64,000 nucleotides of DNA from Anabaena sp. PCC 7108 (GCF_000332135.1 NZ_KB235896.1:2057403-2121402), one strand, 5' to 3'. Shown: positions 1-10,578, counted from the first letter of the stretch. Notes: generated from the sequence alone by a model not told the origin. Numbers and translations: made by a program.

Positions 1-13
1 TTAATTAAGAATT

Positions 14-532
14 ATGCAAATAATTTACTGGTTATTAATAACGCTCATGATTGTGGGTGTAATTGGTTCTGTAGTGCCGGCTATACCTGGAAGCAGCTTA
101 ATTTTAATTGCCATTATTATTTGGGGAGTTGTCAGTAGTTCCTTTGCAGCGATTAAAATTCCCCTCATAGTGACAATTATTGTTCTACTTCTGAGTATGG
201 CAGTAGATTTTTTGGCTGGCTACTTAGGAGCAAAACAAGCAGGTGCTAGTAAATGGGGGCAAATTGGCGCTTTGGTAGGATTGTTACTAGGATTTTTCGG
301 ATTATTACCCACATTACCCTTTGGCAGTCCATTATTAGGAATTCTACTTGGTCCGCTATTAGGTGCAATTATTGGTGAGTACATTTACTGTCGTGATTTA
401 GGACTTGCAGTCAAAGCTGGGATAGGAATCACAGTAGGAACCTTGGTAGGGAATTTCATTCAGGGCATTCTTGCGGTTGGTGCGGTGATAGTTTTTCTAT
501 GGACAACATGGCCTCAAGTATACGGTGGGTAA
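14..532 (+). CDS. DUF456 family membrane protein
   Basis: The 172-residue product is almost entirely hydrophobic, with about five membrane segments and glycine-rich turns such as PAIPGSSLI near residue 25 and GALVGLLLGFFG near residue 85. This pattern matches the small inner-membrane DUF456 family, whose function is unknown. No catalytic motif is visible. It lies at the window edge with no neighbour to give context; the next gene on the same strand is over 600 bases away. The start ATG at 14 has no clear Shine-Dalgarno sequence. The family assignment is fairly sure; no function is claimed. Confidence 0.8.
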   Translation: MQIIYWLLITLMIVGVIGSVVPAIPGSSLILIAIIIWGVVSSSFAAIKIPLIVTIIVLLLSMAVDFLAGYLGAKQAGASKWGQIGALVGLLLGFFGLLPTLPFGSPLLGILLGPLLGAIIGEYIYCRDLGLAVKAGIGITVGTLVGNFIQGILAVGAVIVFLWTTWPQVYGG

Positions 533-1148
533 AATTTAGTTACTTACTCGTATTGCTTAGGAATACATCTTCATCATAAGTTCATAAAAAAGTCATAGGT
601 TTGTAAAACAGGCTGACTTGTACAGTACGGCAGCAATAACTACAACTTCATCAGAAGATAGAAAGCCGATAACATAAGCCTTCTATCTTTTTTATTGCTT
701 GTCTGGCAGTCTGTGATAGCGAATATTGGCAGCAAAAGTATGTAGTAGGCAAAAACATTTCTATCATTGATACGACCAGTCTACTGACCTAAAACTCCCA
801 TAATCTAAGGATATTGCCATAAAACTACATCATGACGACTTAGGCTCAGTAAACAATAATAACTAGACTGAAAATGAAGATTATATCAAGATGGTTCAGT
901 ATATCTTGCATACTCTAAGTAATTATGTAATTATTACAGTGTAGGGAATGCAAGATGAACAAAAAAGCGGTAACACTACTTAATGTGTCATCCAACACAG
1001 CAATCCTACTCTACTTTCTACATTAAAGATGATTCCCACTTAGGGCTTAAGGGTATTTCCTGAACTTCTAAATAATTTCAGGATTGCTGTGGGGTAAAAA
1101 ATCTGTTCGTTTCTGTAAATAAATTTTTGATAGGAGCCTGAAATTACA
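533..1148. other. 616-base intergenic region
   Basis: No convincing gene is seen. It holds one terminator-like hairpin (656-695), and its right end must contain the promoter and ribosome binding site (AGGAG at about 1133-1137) of the PEP-CTERM gene. The rest is AT-rich sequence with frequent stops in all frames. Confidence 0.6.
656..695 (+). terminator. Hairpin followed by T-run
   Basis: AGATAGAA (656-663) pairs perfectly with TTCTATCT (681-688) and a run of T residues follows to about 693, as in a Rho-independent terminator. It lies 124 bases past the DUF456 stop, so it may end that transcript or a small untranslated RNA. Confidence 0.5.
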
Positions 1149-1871
1149 ATGTTTAACTTCAAATCTCAACTTTTAGGCGCTGCTGCTGTACTACCTATAG
1201 TTGCTGCTGGTTTCTTAGGTTCTGCTGGTTCTGCTGAAGCTGCTGCACTCATAGGTGATTTTAGCTTCAATGGTGGTACAACAGTTAATCCATTTGCGAG
1301 CAGTACAGTTAAGTTGACAAAAGATGCTCTATACTTTGAGCCTCAGCCAATTACCCCAGTTGCTATTGCCTCTCAGAGCGGCGACTTTTCGAGTTTCAAT
1401 TCAGCTAACATAGGTAATATTATCTCCTTCAGTGGAGATACTGCTGATAACCCATTTTTAGACCTCGGTAACCTTACTATACCTGGTATTATATTACCAG
1501 CTGAGAGTACTGCTTCTTTAACAGATAGCCTGAATACCTTTACTCTGGAATCTTCTGATTATAAGGTGTCACAAAGCGGTGCTAACGTTAGTATAGACGT
1601 TGAACTTTGGGGTTTCTTTACTAGTGCTACTGGAGAGATATCTAAGGGAGCAGGAAACATAACCTTCCAGAAAAATAATACGAATGTTACCGATGTAAAT
1701 ACTCTTCTTAACGGTGGTGGAACATTAACTACTGCGTCAGGTAGTGGTATGACCTTCTCTGGTGCTGCCTTCACCGCTACTTCTACTCCCGAACCTACCA
1801 CAATGTTAGGTTTAGGTTTAGTTGCTGCGGGAATGACCGTAGCTCGTCGTCGCAAACTTGTAAAAGCGTAG
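1149..1871 (+). CDS. PEP-CTERM sorting domain protein
   Basis: This 240-residue secreted protein has an N-terminal signal segment (residues about 10-32, ending AGSAEAAA) and a typical PEP-CTERM tail: the PEPTTMLGLGL element at about residue 213, a short hydrophobic helix, then the basic ARRRK cluster. Such tails are recognised by exosortase and cut after sorting to the envelope. The middle is rich in Ser, Thr, Asn and Gly, as expected of an extracellular matrix or surface protein, and shows no enzyme motif. The start is preceded by AGGAG. A strong terminator follows at 1913, so the gene is probably monocistronic. Its exact role is unknown. Confidence 0.88.
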   Translation: MFNFKSQLLGAAAVLPIVAAGFLGSAGSAEAAALIGDFSFNGGTTVNPFASSTVKLTKDALYFEPQPITPVAIASQSGDFSSFNSANIGNIISFSGDTADNPFLDLGNLTIPGIILPAESTASLTDSLNTFTLESSDYKVSQSGANVSIDVELWGFFTSATGEISKGAGNITFQKNNTNVTDVNTLLNGGGTLTTASGSGMTFSGAAFTATSTPEPTTMLGLGLVAAGMTVARRRKLVKA

Positions 1872-1912
1872 TTTGAAAGACTACTTCTAATATCAAAACC
1901 TTAATTTTCGAT

Positions 1913-1953
1913 CTGGTTGGAGTGCAACATTTTACCAACCAGGTCATTTTTTT
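1913..1953 (+). terminator. Rho-independent terminator of PEP-CTERM gene
   Basis: CTGGTTGG (1913-1920) pairs with CCAACCAG (1935-1942), followed by a seven-T run. It sits 42 bases after the PEP-CTERM stop codon and just before the end of the convergent HEAT-repeat gene, which it may also serve. Confidence 0.75.
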
Positions 1954-1986
1954 GTTTGTAGAGATCCAGTTTTGCGTCAAACCAAC

Positions 1987-2643
1987 CTACGCAATAGCTC
2001 TTTTCGCTTCCTTTGCAACTGCTTCTACTTCATCATTCACCAGAGTTTCTAAAATAGATTTAGCTTCCGCACCACCCAAATTAGCTAAAGCTTGGACAAC
2101 TCTGTAACGTACTTGCCAATCTGGATTAATCACATAAGGAACCAAGAGGGGAACAGCTTCTATATCTCCCAACTCACCAAGTGAACTAATCGCAGCAGTT
2201 TGAATTAACCCATTATCTGAGGAAAGTGCTTCTTTAAGTAGTTCAAAGCTACGAGGATCACCCAACTCTCCTAAAGTAGCAATGATACTAAATTGTACAA
2301 GCCATTCCGGGGTGGTATGGTAAAGCTGCTGTAAATCCTCAAAAGCAGCTTGTAGTTTTAGCGCACCTAAACAATCTGCTGCTGCTGCTTGGACATCAGC
2401 CTCTGGATCACTGAGTAAATCTCGCAACATCTGCAAAGATAAATCTAAATCTTGGGTTCCCAGCGTATCCATTTGACTTACAGCCGAGTAACGGACACGA
2501 GAATTACTATCAGTTACGCCAATTTTAATTAGTTCCAAAGCGGCTTTCGGTTCTAGTTCCCGAATTTGATTGACTGCACGCAAGCGATCGCCTAAATTCT
2601 CAGAACTAAGTAATTCTTTTACGGATTCGGCAGAAATACTCAT
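1987..2643 (-). CDS. nblB: NblB-like HEAT-repeat protein
   Basis: The 218 residues form about six HEAT/PBS-lyase-type helical repeats, seen as recurring elements such as VRYSAVSQM, VQAAAADCLGAL, VQFSIIATLGELGD, IQTAAISSLGELGD and VRYRVVQALANLGG. Length and repeat pattern match cyanobacterial NblB, which takes part in phycobilisome breakdown during nutrient stress and chlorophyll-deficient growth. The same fold is found in phycobilin lyases of the CpcE/F type, but those are longer or work in pairs; the single short form favours NblB. It lies 59 bases after the CBS-domain gene on the same strand, so the two may be co-transcribed. Confidence 0.7.
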   Translation of the reverse strand: MSISAESVKELLSSENLGDRLRAVNQIRELEPKAALELIKIGVTDSNSRVRYSAVSQMDTLGTQDLDLSLQMLRDLLSDPEADVQAAAADCLGALKLQAAFEDLQQLYHTTPEWLVQFSIIATLGELGDPRSFELLKEALSSDNGLIQTAAISSLGELGDIEAVPLLVPYVINPDWQVRYRVVQALANLGGAEAKSILETLVNDEVEAVAKEAKRAIA

Positions 2644-2702
2644 TTTTAATTATCTATCCTAAATTGTCAAATTGGTAATTGGGTTATCAACCTCCCCATT
2701 CC

Positions 2703-3161
2703 CTACTCAGCGGCCATGGTGCGAATAATGTCCCCACGAGTAAGAATACCAATAACTTGACCAGCATTGTCAAGGACAGGTAAACGGTGAACTTTGTGAT
2801 CTTGGATCATTTTTGCAGCTTCTTTAAGAGATTTATCAGGAGTAATAGTCAGAGAGTTTTTACTCATAACTTCTCCTACGGTTTGTCCTAAAGCTTTATG
2901 CAAATCTCGTTCATAAGTACCAGGATTTTGTAAATAAATCACACTATCCAAAATCATGATATATGCAGGAGGAGTTACACCAGTTTCTTGCCACATTAGG
3001 TCTGTTTCTGATATGATTCCCGCCAATTTACCTGCATCATCAATTACAGGTAAACCGCTAATCCGGTTTTCTGCCAAAATTTGGATAGCTTCTTTTAAAG
3101 GAGTTTCAGGATGAACGACAATAGGATCACTGGTCATCACTTCAGCAACTGTTTTAGACAT
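2703..3161 (-). CDS. Two-CBS-domain protein
   Basis: The 152 residues hold two CBS modules in tandem. The first (residues 3-60) runs from VAEVMTSDPIVV to RISGLPVID and GIISETDLM. The second (residues 92-150) runs from VGEVMSKNSLTI to KVHRLPVLD and GILTRGDII. CBS pairs form a cleft for adenosine nucleotides and act as energy sensors. Stand-alone proteins of this size in cyanobacteria and plants are thought to tune partner enzymes such as thioredoxin, but no partner can be read from this context. The neighbours on the same strand are nblB downstream and a Nudix gene upstream. Confidence 0.88.
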   Translation of the reverse strand: MSKTVAEVMTSDPIVVHPETPLKEAIQILAENRISGLPVIDDAGKLAGIISETDLMWQETGVTPPAYIMILDSVIYLQNPGTYERDLHKALGQTVGEVMSKNSLTITPDKSLKEAAKMIQDHKVHRLPVLDNAGQVIGILTRGDIIRTMAAE

Positions 3162-3260
3162 TTTTTTACTTACACCTTTTATAAAAGCCTTTTCAATTAT
3201 TGTAGAAAATTGTGGGTAACAACTACATGAGGTTCATACATCTTTACTTGCCGAAAATGC

Positions 3261-3692
3261 TTAAATATTGCCCTGTTTATATTTTCTCAGCGCCTCAATA
3301 ATTTCTAAATTCGCTTCAGGAAAAGTGAATTCATCTAGCTCATCCCACTTTACCCAACGGATTTCGTCACATTCAATTGCTTGGGGAACCCCGCTTAAAT
3401 GGTAACAGTGATGAACATTTAAAGTAACTCGCAAATGTTTGTAAGTATGATCAATTGTGATGAGATTTTCTCCCACTGAGATTTCTATACCCAGTTCTTC
3501 ATAAATTTCCCTATGAATACACTCTTCGATGGTTTCACCAGGTTCTATTTTTCCCCCAGGAAATTCCCATAAACCGCCCATTGTCCCTTCAAGACGACGA
3601 CGATCAATTAAAATTTGCTCTTGGTTGTTCCAAATAACAGCAACACCAATAATTTTATGAGGCAGGGTAGATACTTCATTCATGGAATTCAA
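3261..3692 (-). CDS. mutT: MutT-like Nudix hydrolase
   Basis: The Nudix box is complete at about residues 46-68: GGKIEPGETIEECIHRE followed by EELGI (G-x5-E-x7-R-E-x2-E-E-x-G). Total length (143 residues) and the preceding DRRRLEGTMGGLWEFPGG segment match MutT-type 8-oxo-dGTP diphosphatases, which clean oxidised nucleotides from the precursor pool; the early PHKIIGVAVIWN strand also fits. Another Nudix substrate cannot be excluded from sequence alone. A second in-frame ATG three codons in could be the true start. The gene is on the same strand as its neighbours, 99 bases before the CBS gene. Confidence 0.8.
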   Translation of the reverse strand: MNSMNEVSTLPHKIIGVAVIWNNQEQILIDRRRLEGTMGGLWEFPGGKIEPGETIEECIHREIYEELGIEISVGENLITIDHTYKHLRVTLNVHHCYHLSGVPQAIECDEIRWVKWDELDEFTFPEANLEIIEALRKYKQGNI

Positions 3693-3873
3693 TAGTTAGT
3701 AACTAATAAAAAACTCGACAGATTCACTTTCTTAATGTCGAGCTTGCACTTTTAGTAAATTTGCAATACGAAATTTTAACATTTATTAAATAAAAAACAC
3801 CAATTAATAAAGTCCTGTTATTGGGATCACAAATTTGATACAGAATTTATTGAACTGGTGTTAATTAATTACT

Positions 3874-4221
3874 TTAGTCAACGACATCGTTGTGATTGAC
3901 TTCAGTTCCTTGCAAGGTTGTATCAAAACTCATTCGCTGCTCGGCGTTACGCAGAAAGTAACCGCTAACCATAGCAGAGGCCAGTAGCCGTCCTAAGTTT
4001 TCTCGACTTGTGGTGACGGTGACACCAAAGTGTTCAGAAGGTAAGTTGCCCAAAAGTCCCATAATATTTCGTTCCATCACCTGAAAAACTTCTGAGGAAG
4101 TTGGTTTGGATAGTTGATTAACTGTTTCTGGGCTTAATGATTTAACATACTGCCATAGTAAATTACTAGTTTCGGACTCACTATCAAAAAATTCTGAGAC
4201 TCTTTTTGGTTGGTTATTCAC
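3874..4221 (-). CDS. DUF760 family protein
   Basis: This 115-residue soluble protein contains the conserved core WQYVKSLSPETVNQLSKP followed by EVFQVMERNIMGLLGNLP and a C-terminal segment ending near SGYFLRNAEQR. That pattern is typical of the cyanobacterial and plastid DUF760 family, whose function is not known. There are no membrane segments or catalytic motifs. The start at 4221 follows AAAGGAGATAAAACG, a good ribosome binding site, so the start is well placed. It is probably transcribed alone: a 182-base gap separates it from the Nudix gene. Confidence 0.78.
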   Translation of the reverse strand: MNNQPKRVSEFFDSESETSNLLWQYVKSLSPETVNQLSKPTSSEVFQVMERNIMGLLGNLPSEHFGVTVTTSRENLGRLLASAMVSGYFLRNAEQRMSFDTTLQGTEVNHNDVVD

Positions 4222-4408
4222 GTTTTATCTCCTTTACTACCACTATGAATGGCGGTATTTGTGACTGGAATAATCAATAACCTATCTTGTATTGAATGTA
4301 ACCGACAATCATATATTCATGTCAACCAATTTAACAGGTTATTTTTGTCCAGGGAGTCGGTTAAACCGTACCAAAAGCGTGGTAATTTTGCGAATAAGTG
4401 ATCAATGG

Positions 4409-4498
4409 TATCAAGTTCGTTTAACTACTTGTAATTTGTAACTCTCTGCTTCCCCCTCTGCATCAGTCTTAATTACAAGTGTTCATCTGAACTTGATA
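4409..4498. repeat. 90-base nested palindrome, MITE-like
   Basis: Outer arms TATCAAGTTC (4409-4418) and GAACTTGATA (4489-4498) are perfect inverted copies, and inner arms ACTTGTAATT (4427-4436) and AATTACAAGT (4471-4480) are also perfect. The element fills much of the 327-base gap between the DUF760 and sigma factor genes. Size and terminal inverted repeats suggest a miniature inverted-repeat element; a folded RNA role is an alternative. Confidence 0.6.
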
Positions 4499-4548
4499 TG
4501 ATTGGTGATGGGAAAACTCTTTCTTGTGTTCCCCATCTTCCCAATCCT

Positions 4549-5547
4549 CTAACTAGCAAGATATTCATTGATATTGGTTTTAGACTTGCGAAGTTTTGTT
4601 AAGGCTTCGCGCTCAATTTGCCGAACTCTTTCCCGGCTGATATTTAGAAGTTCACCTATTTTGGCGAGAGTCAAGGCTTGTCCGTCGATTAACCCAAAGC
4701 GGAGTTTAATCACTTCCTTTTGTTGTGGGGTAAGTTCTGCCATTAAACGCTCTAAGTCATAAGATAAGGAAGATTGCATGACAAAATCTTCTGGAGATGC
4801 GCCTGTATCTTCTAACATTTCTCCGAGTTCGGTGTCGTAATTATCTCCTAGACGTAAATCTAGGGATAAAGGCAAACGAGCTTTTTCTAGACACTCTCGC
4901 ACCTGTTTGGGTGTTAGTTCCAATTCTTGAGCTAATTCTGTAGCTGTGGGCGCACGTCCCAATGTTTGTGACAATTGGCGTTGTGCTTTTTTAATTTTAT
5001 TTAATTTTTCGGTAATATGAATAGGCAAGCGAATGGTGCGGGCTTTTTCAGCGATCGCACGAGTGATGGCTTGACGTATCCACCAATAGGCATAAGTAGA
5101 AAATCTATAACCTTTAGTAGGGTCAAATTTTTCTACCCCACGTTGCATCCCAATGCTGCCTTCTTGAATCAAGTCGAGTAAATCGACATTGCGCTTAATG
5201 TACTTTTTGGCAACGGAGACAACTAGGCGCAAATTAGCTTCTACCATTTTGCGTTTAGCAATCTCACCATCTGCGATCGCTTCGTTTAATTCCGCTGGTT
5301 CTAATTTTGTCGCTTTTGCCCATTCTTCTATGGTAGGTTCACGATCTAACTGGAGAACAAGGTTGTCTCTGACTTCATTTAAGCTAGTAGACCGTTGTAC
5401 CTGTTTACCAAAACAAATCTCTTCTTCGTGGGTGAGAAGTGGCACACGGCCAATCTCACGCAGATAAGTCCGCACAAGGTCTGTGGCTGTCTGAGCGGTC
5501 TTCATGGCGCTACTCTTTAGTGATGACGGGTTTGCTAGTAGGGTCAT
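4549..5547 (-). CDS. Group 2 RNA polymerase sigma factor (sigma-70 family)
   Basis: The 332 residues carry region 1.2 ([22 protein letters not shown], residues 23-44), region 2 with the core-binding [15 protein letters not shown] and the -10 recognition helix [14 protein letters not shown], region 3, and region 4.2 with the helix-turn-helix [19 protein letters not shown]. It lacks the long acidic 1.1 region of the housekeeping SigA, so it is a non-essential group 2 factor of the SigB-E kind used in stress, nitrogen or circadian responses. The exact paralogue cannot be told by eye. An alternative start lies at an ATG 14 codons in (5505). The gene stands alone between two non-coding stretches. 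Confidence 0.88.
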   Translation of the reverse strand: MTLLANPSSLKSSAMKTAQTATDLVRTYLREIGRVPLLTHEEEICFGKQVQRSTSLNEVRDNLVLQLDREPTIEEWAKATKLEPAELNEAIADGEIAKRKMVEANLRLVVSVAKKYIKRNVDLLDLIQEGSIGMQRGVEKFDPTKGYRFSTYAYWWIRQAITRAIAEKARTIRLPIHITEKLNKIKKAQRQLSQTLGRAPTATELAQELELTPKQVRECLEKARLPLSLDLRLGDNYDTELGEMLEDTGASPEDFVMQSSLSYDLERLMAELTPQQKEVIKLRFGLIDGQALTLAKIGELLNISRERVRQIEREALTKLRKSKTNINEYLAS

Positions 5548-6083
5548 TGATTTATAAATGCCTTTTTAGGGTGCTATCCAGTCAAGCTGGGAAACCATTC
5601 TTAGGTTTGCGGCTTAAACGCCCGATGAACTCGGCTGCTCATACTTAGTCAAATAAGGCTATTAACTGCTAGACGTTACAGTTACTTCTTAGTAATCACA
5701 AGTACCTAGAGTTAGATATAAGGTAAGAAGTAAAACATTTTTGGTTTTATTTAGATTATTAATAATTGTAACATTTATGAGAAGACTTTGACTACCGAGA
5801 AACCCGTAATTTCGTGGCTTTTTCCAGTAGTCGATTGCGGTAATTTTACCCAATAGCATAGATTTGAAGGCACTGGTAGCAGGTTTTTAGTTGAGGAAAT
5901 AACTTCCTCATATTTGTTAAAATATCTCAATGATAACTATAATGATTCTCCCATAATAATTGCTTAAGGTTTTGGGGATTGGGGATTGGGGATTGGGGAT
6001 TGGGAATTAAGTTATTCTTCATTTTCTCCGCGTCCCCGCGTCTTCATGTCCCCGCGTCTCCCCTTCTCCCCATGTCGCCCCAG
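5548..6083. repeat. 536-base gap with heptamer and GACGCGG repeats
   Basis: Five heptamers TGGGGAT (the last one TGGGAAT) lie at 5973-6007. Then 6026-6079 is a C-rich run built from CCGCGTC and CCCC units, the complement of GACGCGG. The heptamers are the short tandemly repeated type common in heterocystous cyanobacteria. The left part must hold the promoter of the sigma factor gene. No gene is seen. Confidence 0.7.
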
Positions 6084-9000
6084 CTATTGAATAACTGGGC
6101 AATATTCCTGAATAACTTTTACATCCAAAGTCGTATTTTGTAAGGAACGGATACCTGCGACTGTGGCTTTGGCTCCGGCGATTGTGGTAATGATCGGAAT
6201 TTTGTAAGCTAAGGCTGTGCGGCGAATTAATCTCGCATCGGTATGGGCTTCTTCCCCAGAAGGTGTATTGATGATCAGTTGGATTTTTTGGTTTTTGATA
6301 GCATCGAGAACATGGGGACGACCTTCATGGAGTTTGAGGACTGACTGAATCTCTAACCCTTGTTCTTGTAAGACTTGGCGTGTACCTTGGGTCGCCATAA
6401 CGGTAAAGCCTAAAGCAATAAACTCTCTGACCACATCTACCGCAGCGGATTTATCACGATCGCTCATGGACACAAATACAGTACCTTTGAGAGGTAAGCG
6501 TTCACCGGCAGCTAATTCTGCCTTAGCAAAGGCGCGACCAAAGTCGCTGTCAATGCCCATCACTTCACCTGTTGAGCGCATTTCTGGTCCCAAAATGGTA
6601 TCTGTACCAGGGAACTTATTAAAAGGCAATACGGCTTCTTTGACCGCAATATGAGAGGGAATAACTTCTTTGGTAAAGTTCAACTCCTCTAAGGTTTTAC
6701 CTGACATAATTAAGGATGCCAGTTTTGCCAGTTGTACACCCGTGGCTTTAGAAACAAATGGAACTGTACGGGATGCTCTGGGGTTAGCTTCCAAAATGTA
6801 AACTTGGGGAGCATAACCATTTGCACCAACTACCGCAAACTGAATATTCATCAAGCCAACAACAGATAACTCCTGTGCTAGTTGCACCGTCCAAGTGCGA
6901 ATTTGATTTAGCACGGCTGGGGAGAGAGAAATAGAAGGTAAGGAACAAGCCGAATCTCCTGAGTGAATTCCCGCTTGTTCGATGTGTTCCATGATGCCAC
7001 CAATCACGACTCTGCCAGTATGGTCGGCGATCGCATCTACATCAACTTCAATGGCATTTTCTAAGAACTTATCAATCAAAATCGGGTGTTCTGGTTCCAC
7101 CAACACCGCAAAAGTCATGTAACGTTCTAAATCAGCGTCAGAATAGACGATTTCCATCGCCCTTCCCCCCAACACATAGCTAGGACGCACAACGACAGGA
7201 TAACCAATTCGTTTAGCAACAATCAACGCATCTTCGTAACTTCTAGCAATACCATTAGGCGGTTGGGCAATATTCAATTTTTGGAGAATCTTTTCAAACC
7301 GTTCGCGGTTTTCTGCCATGTCGATAGAATCAGGAGAAGTACCCCAAATTTTGGTAACTAGGGACTGGGAATTTTCTAACTTTTGTAAATACTCCTGCAA
7401 GGGAACCGCTAATTTTAATGGTGTTTGTCCACCAAACTGAACTATGACGCCGACGGGATTTTCAGTGTCGATGATGTTGAGAACATCTTCTTTGGTTAAT
7501 GGTTCAAAATACAAGCGATCGCTGGTATCGTAATCTGTAGAAACTGTCTCTGGGTTAGAGTTAACCATGATTGTTTCATATCCTGCACCATGTAAAGCAT
7601 AAGCAGCATGGCAACAACAATAATCAAATTCAATGCCTTGACCAATGCGGTTTGGACCACCACCCAAAATCATCACCTTGGGTTTTTCGGTGGGTAAAAC
7701 TTCCGTTTCTTCTTCGTAGGTGGAATAGTAATATGGAGTTAGTGCTTCAAATTCAGCCGCGCAGGTATCAACTGTTTTGTAAACAGGAATCACCCCTAAC
7801 TGCTTGCGATATGCCCGAACCTCATCTTCATTAGTTTTGGTAGCGTAGGCAATTTGGCGATCGCTAAAACCATCCCTTTTTACATCATACATTTGCTCTT
7901 TTGTCAACTGTTTTAAGGGCGTGCGTTTCAGGAACTTCTCTACTTCTAGTAGTTGTTGTAATTTATCTAAAAACCACGGGTCAATCGCGGTCAGTTCATA
8001 GATTTCCTCATGAGTCATTCCTAATTGCATAGCATGACGCACAGAAAAGATGCGTTCCGGGTTTGGTGTCCGCAGCTGGGCGCGAATTTGTTCACCGCTG
8101 GGTAATTTTTCGGCTTTGTCACAACCCCAACCAGCCCGTCCTGTTTCTAGAGAACGCAATGCTTTTTGGAAAGATTCGTTAAATGTTCTACCAATAGCCA
8201 TAGCTTCCCCGACAGACTTCATTTGTGTAGTCAGCACAGGTTCAGAACCGGGGAATTTTTCAAACGCAAACCGGGGAATTTTAGTGACAACATAGTCAAT
8301 TGTCGGTTCAAAGGAAGCGGGGGTTTTTTTGGTAATATCGTTTTGCAGTTCATTCAAGGTATAACCCACAGCTAACTTAGCCGCTATTTTGGCAATGGGG
8401 AAACCTGTGGCTTTGGAAGATAAGGCCGAACTGCGGGATACACGGGGGTTCATTTCAATCACCACCACATCCCCATTTTCAGGATTCACAGCAAACTGGA
8501 TATTTGAACCGCCGGTTTCTACACCAATTTCGCGGATGATTTTAATCGCCATATCCCGCAACCGTTGATATTCTTTATCGGTGAGGGTTTGGGCAGGGGC
8601 GACGGTAATTGAATCCCCAGTATGAATACCCATAGGGTCAATATTTTCGATGGAACAGATAATCACCACGTTATCTGCTAAGTCACGCATGACTTCTAGT
8701 TCATATTCTTTCCAGCCAAGTAGAGACTGGTCAATGAGAATTTGCGACACGGGACTGGCATCAATACCCACTTGTGCCATTTCTTCAAATTCTTCTTTGT
8801 TGTAGGCGATACCGCCACCCGTACCACCCATTGTAAAGGCTGGACGGATGATTAGGGGATATGTACCAATTCGCTGTGCGATCGCTTTTGATTCTGCTAA
8901 AGTCGAGGCTGTACCACTGGGACAGACTGCTACCCCAATCTTAGCCATTGCTTCGTTAAACAGCTTTCTGTCTTCGGCTTTTTCAATCGCTGGTAATTTC

Positions 9001-9374
9001 GCACCAATTAACTCAACGTTGTATTTATCTAAAACACCATTTTTCGCCAAAGCTACAGCCAGGTTGAGGGCGGTTTGTCCTCCCATCGTTGGTAACAGGG
9101 CATCTGGACGTTCTTTAGCGATAACTTTTTCTACTATTTCCGGTGTCAGCGGTTCAATATAAGTGCGGTCTGCCGTTTCTGGGTCAGTCATAATGGTTGC
9201 AGGGTTGGAATTAACCAACACCACTTCATAGCCTTCTTCTCGCAATGCTTTACAGGCTTGAGTTCCAGAATAATCAAATTCACAGGCTTGACCAATCACA
9301 ATTGGTCCTGAACCTAACAGGAGAATTTTTCGGAGGTCTTCACGACGGGGCATAGTTTTTACCTTAGATGACAA
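6084..9374 (-). CDS. carB: Carbamoyl-phosphate synthase large subunit
   Basis: The 1096 residues match the usual length of CarB, which makes carbamoyl phosphate from bicarbonate, ATP and ammonia passed from the CarA glutaminase; the product feeds arginine and pyrimidine synthesis. Two homologous ATP-grasp halves are visible, each opening with a [14 protein letters not shown]-type or [14 protein letters not shown] segment and containing [10 protein letters not shown] or [13 protein letters not shown] loops and an E-x-NPR-x-SR motif. The C-terminal 140 residues form the allosteric MGS-like domain ([18 protein letters not shown]). carA is not in the window. It links functionally to argH and the cyanophycin genes further along. 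Confidence 0.97.
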   Translation of the reverse strand: MSSKVKTMPRREDLRKILLLGSGPIVIGQACEFDYSGTQACKALREEGYEVVLVNSNPATIMTDPETADRTYIEPLTPEIVEKVIAKERPDALLPTMGGQTALNLAVALAKNGVLDKYNVELIGAKLPAIEKAEDRKLFNEAMAKIGVAVCPSGTASTLAESKAIAQRIGTYPLIIRPAFTMGGTGGGIAYNKEEFEEMAQVGIDASPVSQILIDQSLLGWKEYELEVMRDLADNVVIICSIENIDPMGIHTGDSITVAPAQTLTDKEYQRLRDMAIKIIREIGVETGGSNIQFAVNPENGDVVVIEMNPRVSRSSALSSKATGFPIAKIAAKLAVGYTLNELQNDITKKTPASFEPTIDYVVTKIPRFAFEKFPGSEPVLTTQMKSVGEAMAIGRTFNESFQKALRSLETGRAGWGCDKAEKLPSGEQIRAQLRTPNPERIFSVRHAMQLGMTHEEIYELTAIDPWFLDKLQQLLEVEKFLKRTPLKQLTKEQMYDVKRDGFSDRQIAYATKTNEDEVRAYRKQLGVIPVYKTVDTCAAEFEALTPYYYSTYEEETEVLPTEKPKVMILGGGPNRIGQGIEFDYCCCHAAYALHGAGYETIMVNSNPETVSTDYDTSDRLYFEPLTKEDVLNIIDTENPVGVIVQFGGQTPLKLAVPLQEYLQKLENSQSLVTKIWGTSPDSIDMAENRERFEKILQKLNIAQPPNGIARSYEDALIVAKRIGYPVVVRPSYVLGGRAMEIVYSDADLERYMTFAVLVEPEHPILIDKFLENAIEVDVDAIADHTGRVVIGGIMEHIEQAGIHSGDSACSLPSISLSPAVLNQIRTWTVQLAQELSVVGLMNIQFAVVGANGYAPQVYILEANPRASRTVPFVSKATGVQLAKLASLIMSGKTLEELNFTKEVIPSHIAVKEAVLPFNKFPGTDTILGPEMRSTGEVMGIDSDFGRAFAKAELAAGERLPLKGTVFVSMSDRDKSAAVDVVREFIALGFTVMATQGTRQVLQEQGLEIQSVLKLHEGRPHVLDAIKNQKIQLIINTPSGEEAHTDARLIRRTALAYKIPIITTIAGAKATVAGIRSLQNTTLDVKVIQEYCPVIQ

Positions 9375-10023
9375 GAATAGAAATCTTGACTATTTTAAAG
9401 GTCTTTACCCCTGATCATGCTATTTATTATCAAGGTTTCCAGGTTTTTATGTCCCAGAAGTAATGTAGTACCTCATGACTAGTACCGCAGGGCAGAATTA
9501 AAAAAAATTAACAATTAACAATTAAAAATCAAAAAAGCATATTCCACAGGCTTTTCAGGCATTTTTCATGGTTGGTTGACTTCCCTTTCTACTAATCAGT
9601 CTGTCAAATAAATTTTGATCGATAAGGGAAGGAACCGCAAAAACGCGTTGGCATTGGCGTAGCCTCTTGTAGAGAAGTGTTTTGAAGGAAAGGACACAAA
9701 GCAAAAAAGGAAGAAGAAAGAAGATAAGTAATAAGATAAATTTTCAATAACTACAGAATAAATTTACTCCTGTTATTTATGTGCATTTGTAGCCACAAAA
9801 GCCACAAAATAATATTGATAATGCTAATAACAATCGTTATTAATTACTTCTTTATCTTAAAAAGAGCTTAACCTCAAAATAATCTCATTTTTTATCCAGA
9901 TATTCAATCAAAATAGCAGAAAGGTTTATATTTCCCTCTCTGCCATTATTAATCATTACCTAAACGTCTGAAAAGCTAATTTAGATTTCATTCTAGGTGA
10001 TAATCATCGAGATAATGCGAATT
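9375..10023. other. 649-base gap with repeats and Fur-box-like sites
   Basis: No gene is seen between dps and carB. The stretch has an AACAATT-type tandem repeat near 9505-9525 and a dispersed repeat (TGGCGTAGCCTCTTGTAGAG) near 9653-9675. It also has a hairpin at 9916-9943 with arms of nine bases that could end the dps transcript on the minus strand. AT-rich GATAAT-containing palindromes near 9817-9841 and 10001-10020 resemble Fur boxes but are unproven. Confidence 0.5.
9916..9943 (-). terminator. Hairpin after dps
   Basis: Arms GCAGAAAGG (9916-9924) and CCTCTCTGC (9935-9943) pair with one wobble. On the minus strand the structure is followed by TATTTTG. It lies about 80 bases past the dps stop codon, so it probably ends that transcript; the T-run is weak. 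Confidence 0.45.
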
Positions 10024-10578
10024 TTAGTTTTGAGCAGGTTGGACAAAACCTAAAGTTAAACTATCCTTAGCTAAAAAGTGAGCCAAATGATAAGCTCTTT
10101 CTTCAGTTTTTAACAGAATTTTTTCGTAAAGATAGCGTGTACCACGATCACCTAAACTCTCAGCCTGAGAAGCTTGACGGCGAATTACACTAATGATTGC
10201 TTGTTCTGCTACTAGGTCATTTTCTAGCATCTTCCGGGCTGCATATGCACCATCAGTTTCAGGCTCAAAGCAGCATAATTCAGCTAATTTGCTAAAACTT
10301 GCAGCAGGTACACCACCTAAACCATTTAACCTTTCACCAATTTCATGGATGTGGTCTTGTACTTCTTCATAGCTGGTATTAAAAAACTCATGCAGCGAGT
10401 AAAATTCTGCACCTTCAACTACAAAATGGTGTTTTTGATATTGTAGGTAGAGCGCTTGAAAACTAGCTAATACAACATTGAATCCTTCAATTACTGGAGT
10501 TGTAACACTCCGATCCAGTAATACAGGATTGTCATATACTTGACCAAAAGATTGTAACAAAATTTGAGTATCAGACAT
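10024..10578 (-). CDS. Dps-family ferritin-like protein
   Basis: The start is set at 10578 because GAGGAG lies just upstream and the first residues are [13 protein letters not shown]; this gives 184 residues. The four-helix ferritin-like core contains [35 protein letters not shown] (residues about 53-87), where the His, Asp and Glu of the inter-subunit Dps ferroxidase site are expected. Dps dodecamers oxidise and store iron and protect DNA from peroxide. Cyanobacteria have several Dps paralogues of differing metal choice, and which one this is cannot be told. The gene is transcribed divergently from the small Cys-rich gene at 10998. Confidence 0.87.
   Translation of the reverse strand: MSDTQILLQSFGQVYDNPVLLDRSVTTPVIEGFNVVLASFQALYLQYQKHHFVVEGAEFYSLHEFFNTSYEEVQDHIHEIGERLNGLGGVPAASFSKLAELCCFEPETDGAYAARKMLENDLVAEQAIISVIRRQASQAESLGDRGTRYLYEKILLKTEERAYHLAHFLAKDSLTLGFVQPAQN

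Noticed and set aside
955-1029. 24-codon frame before the PEP-CTERM gene
   Set aside because: Very short, no ribosome binding site and no recognisable peptide.
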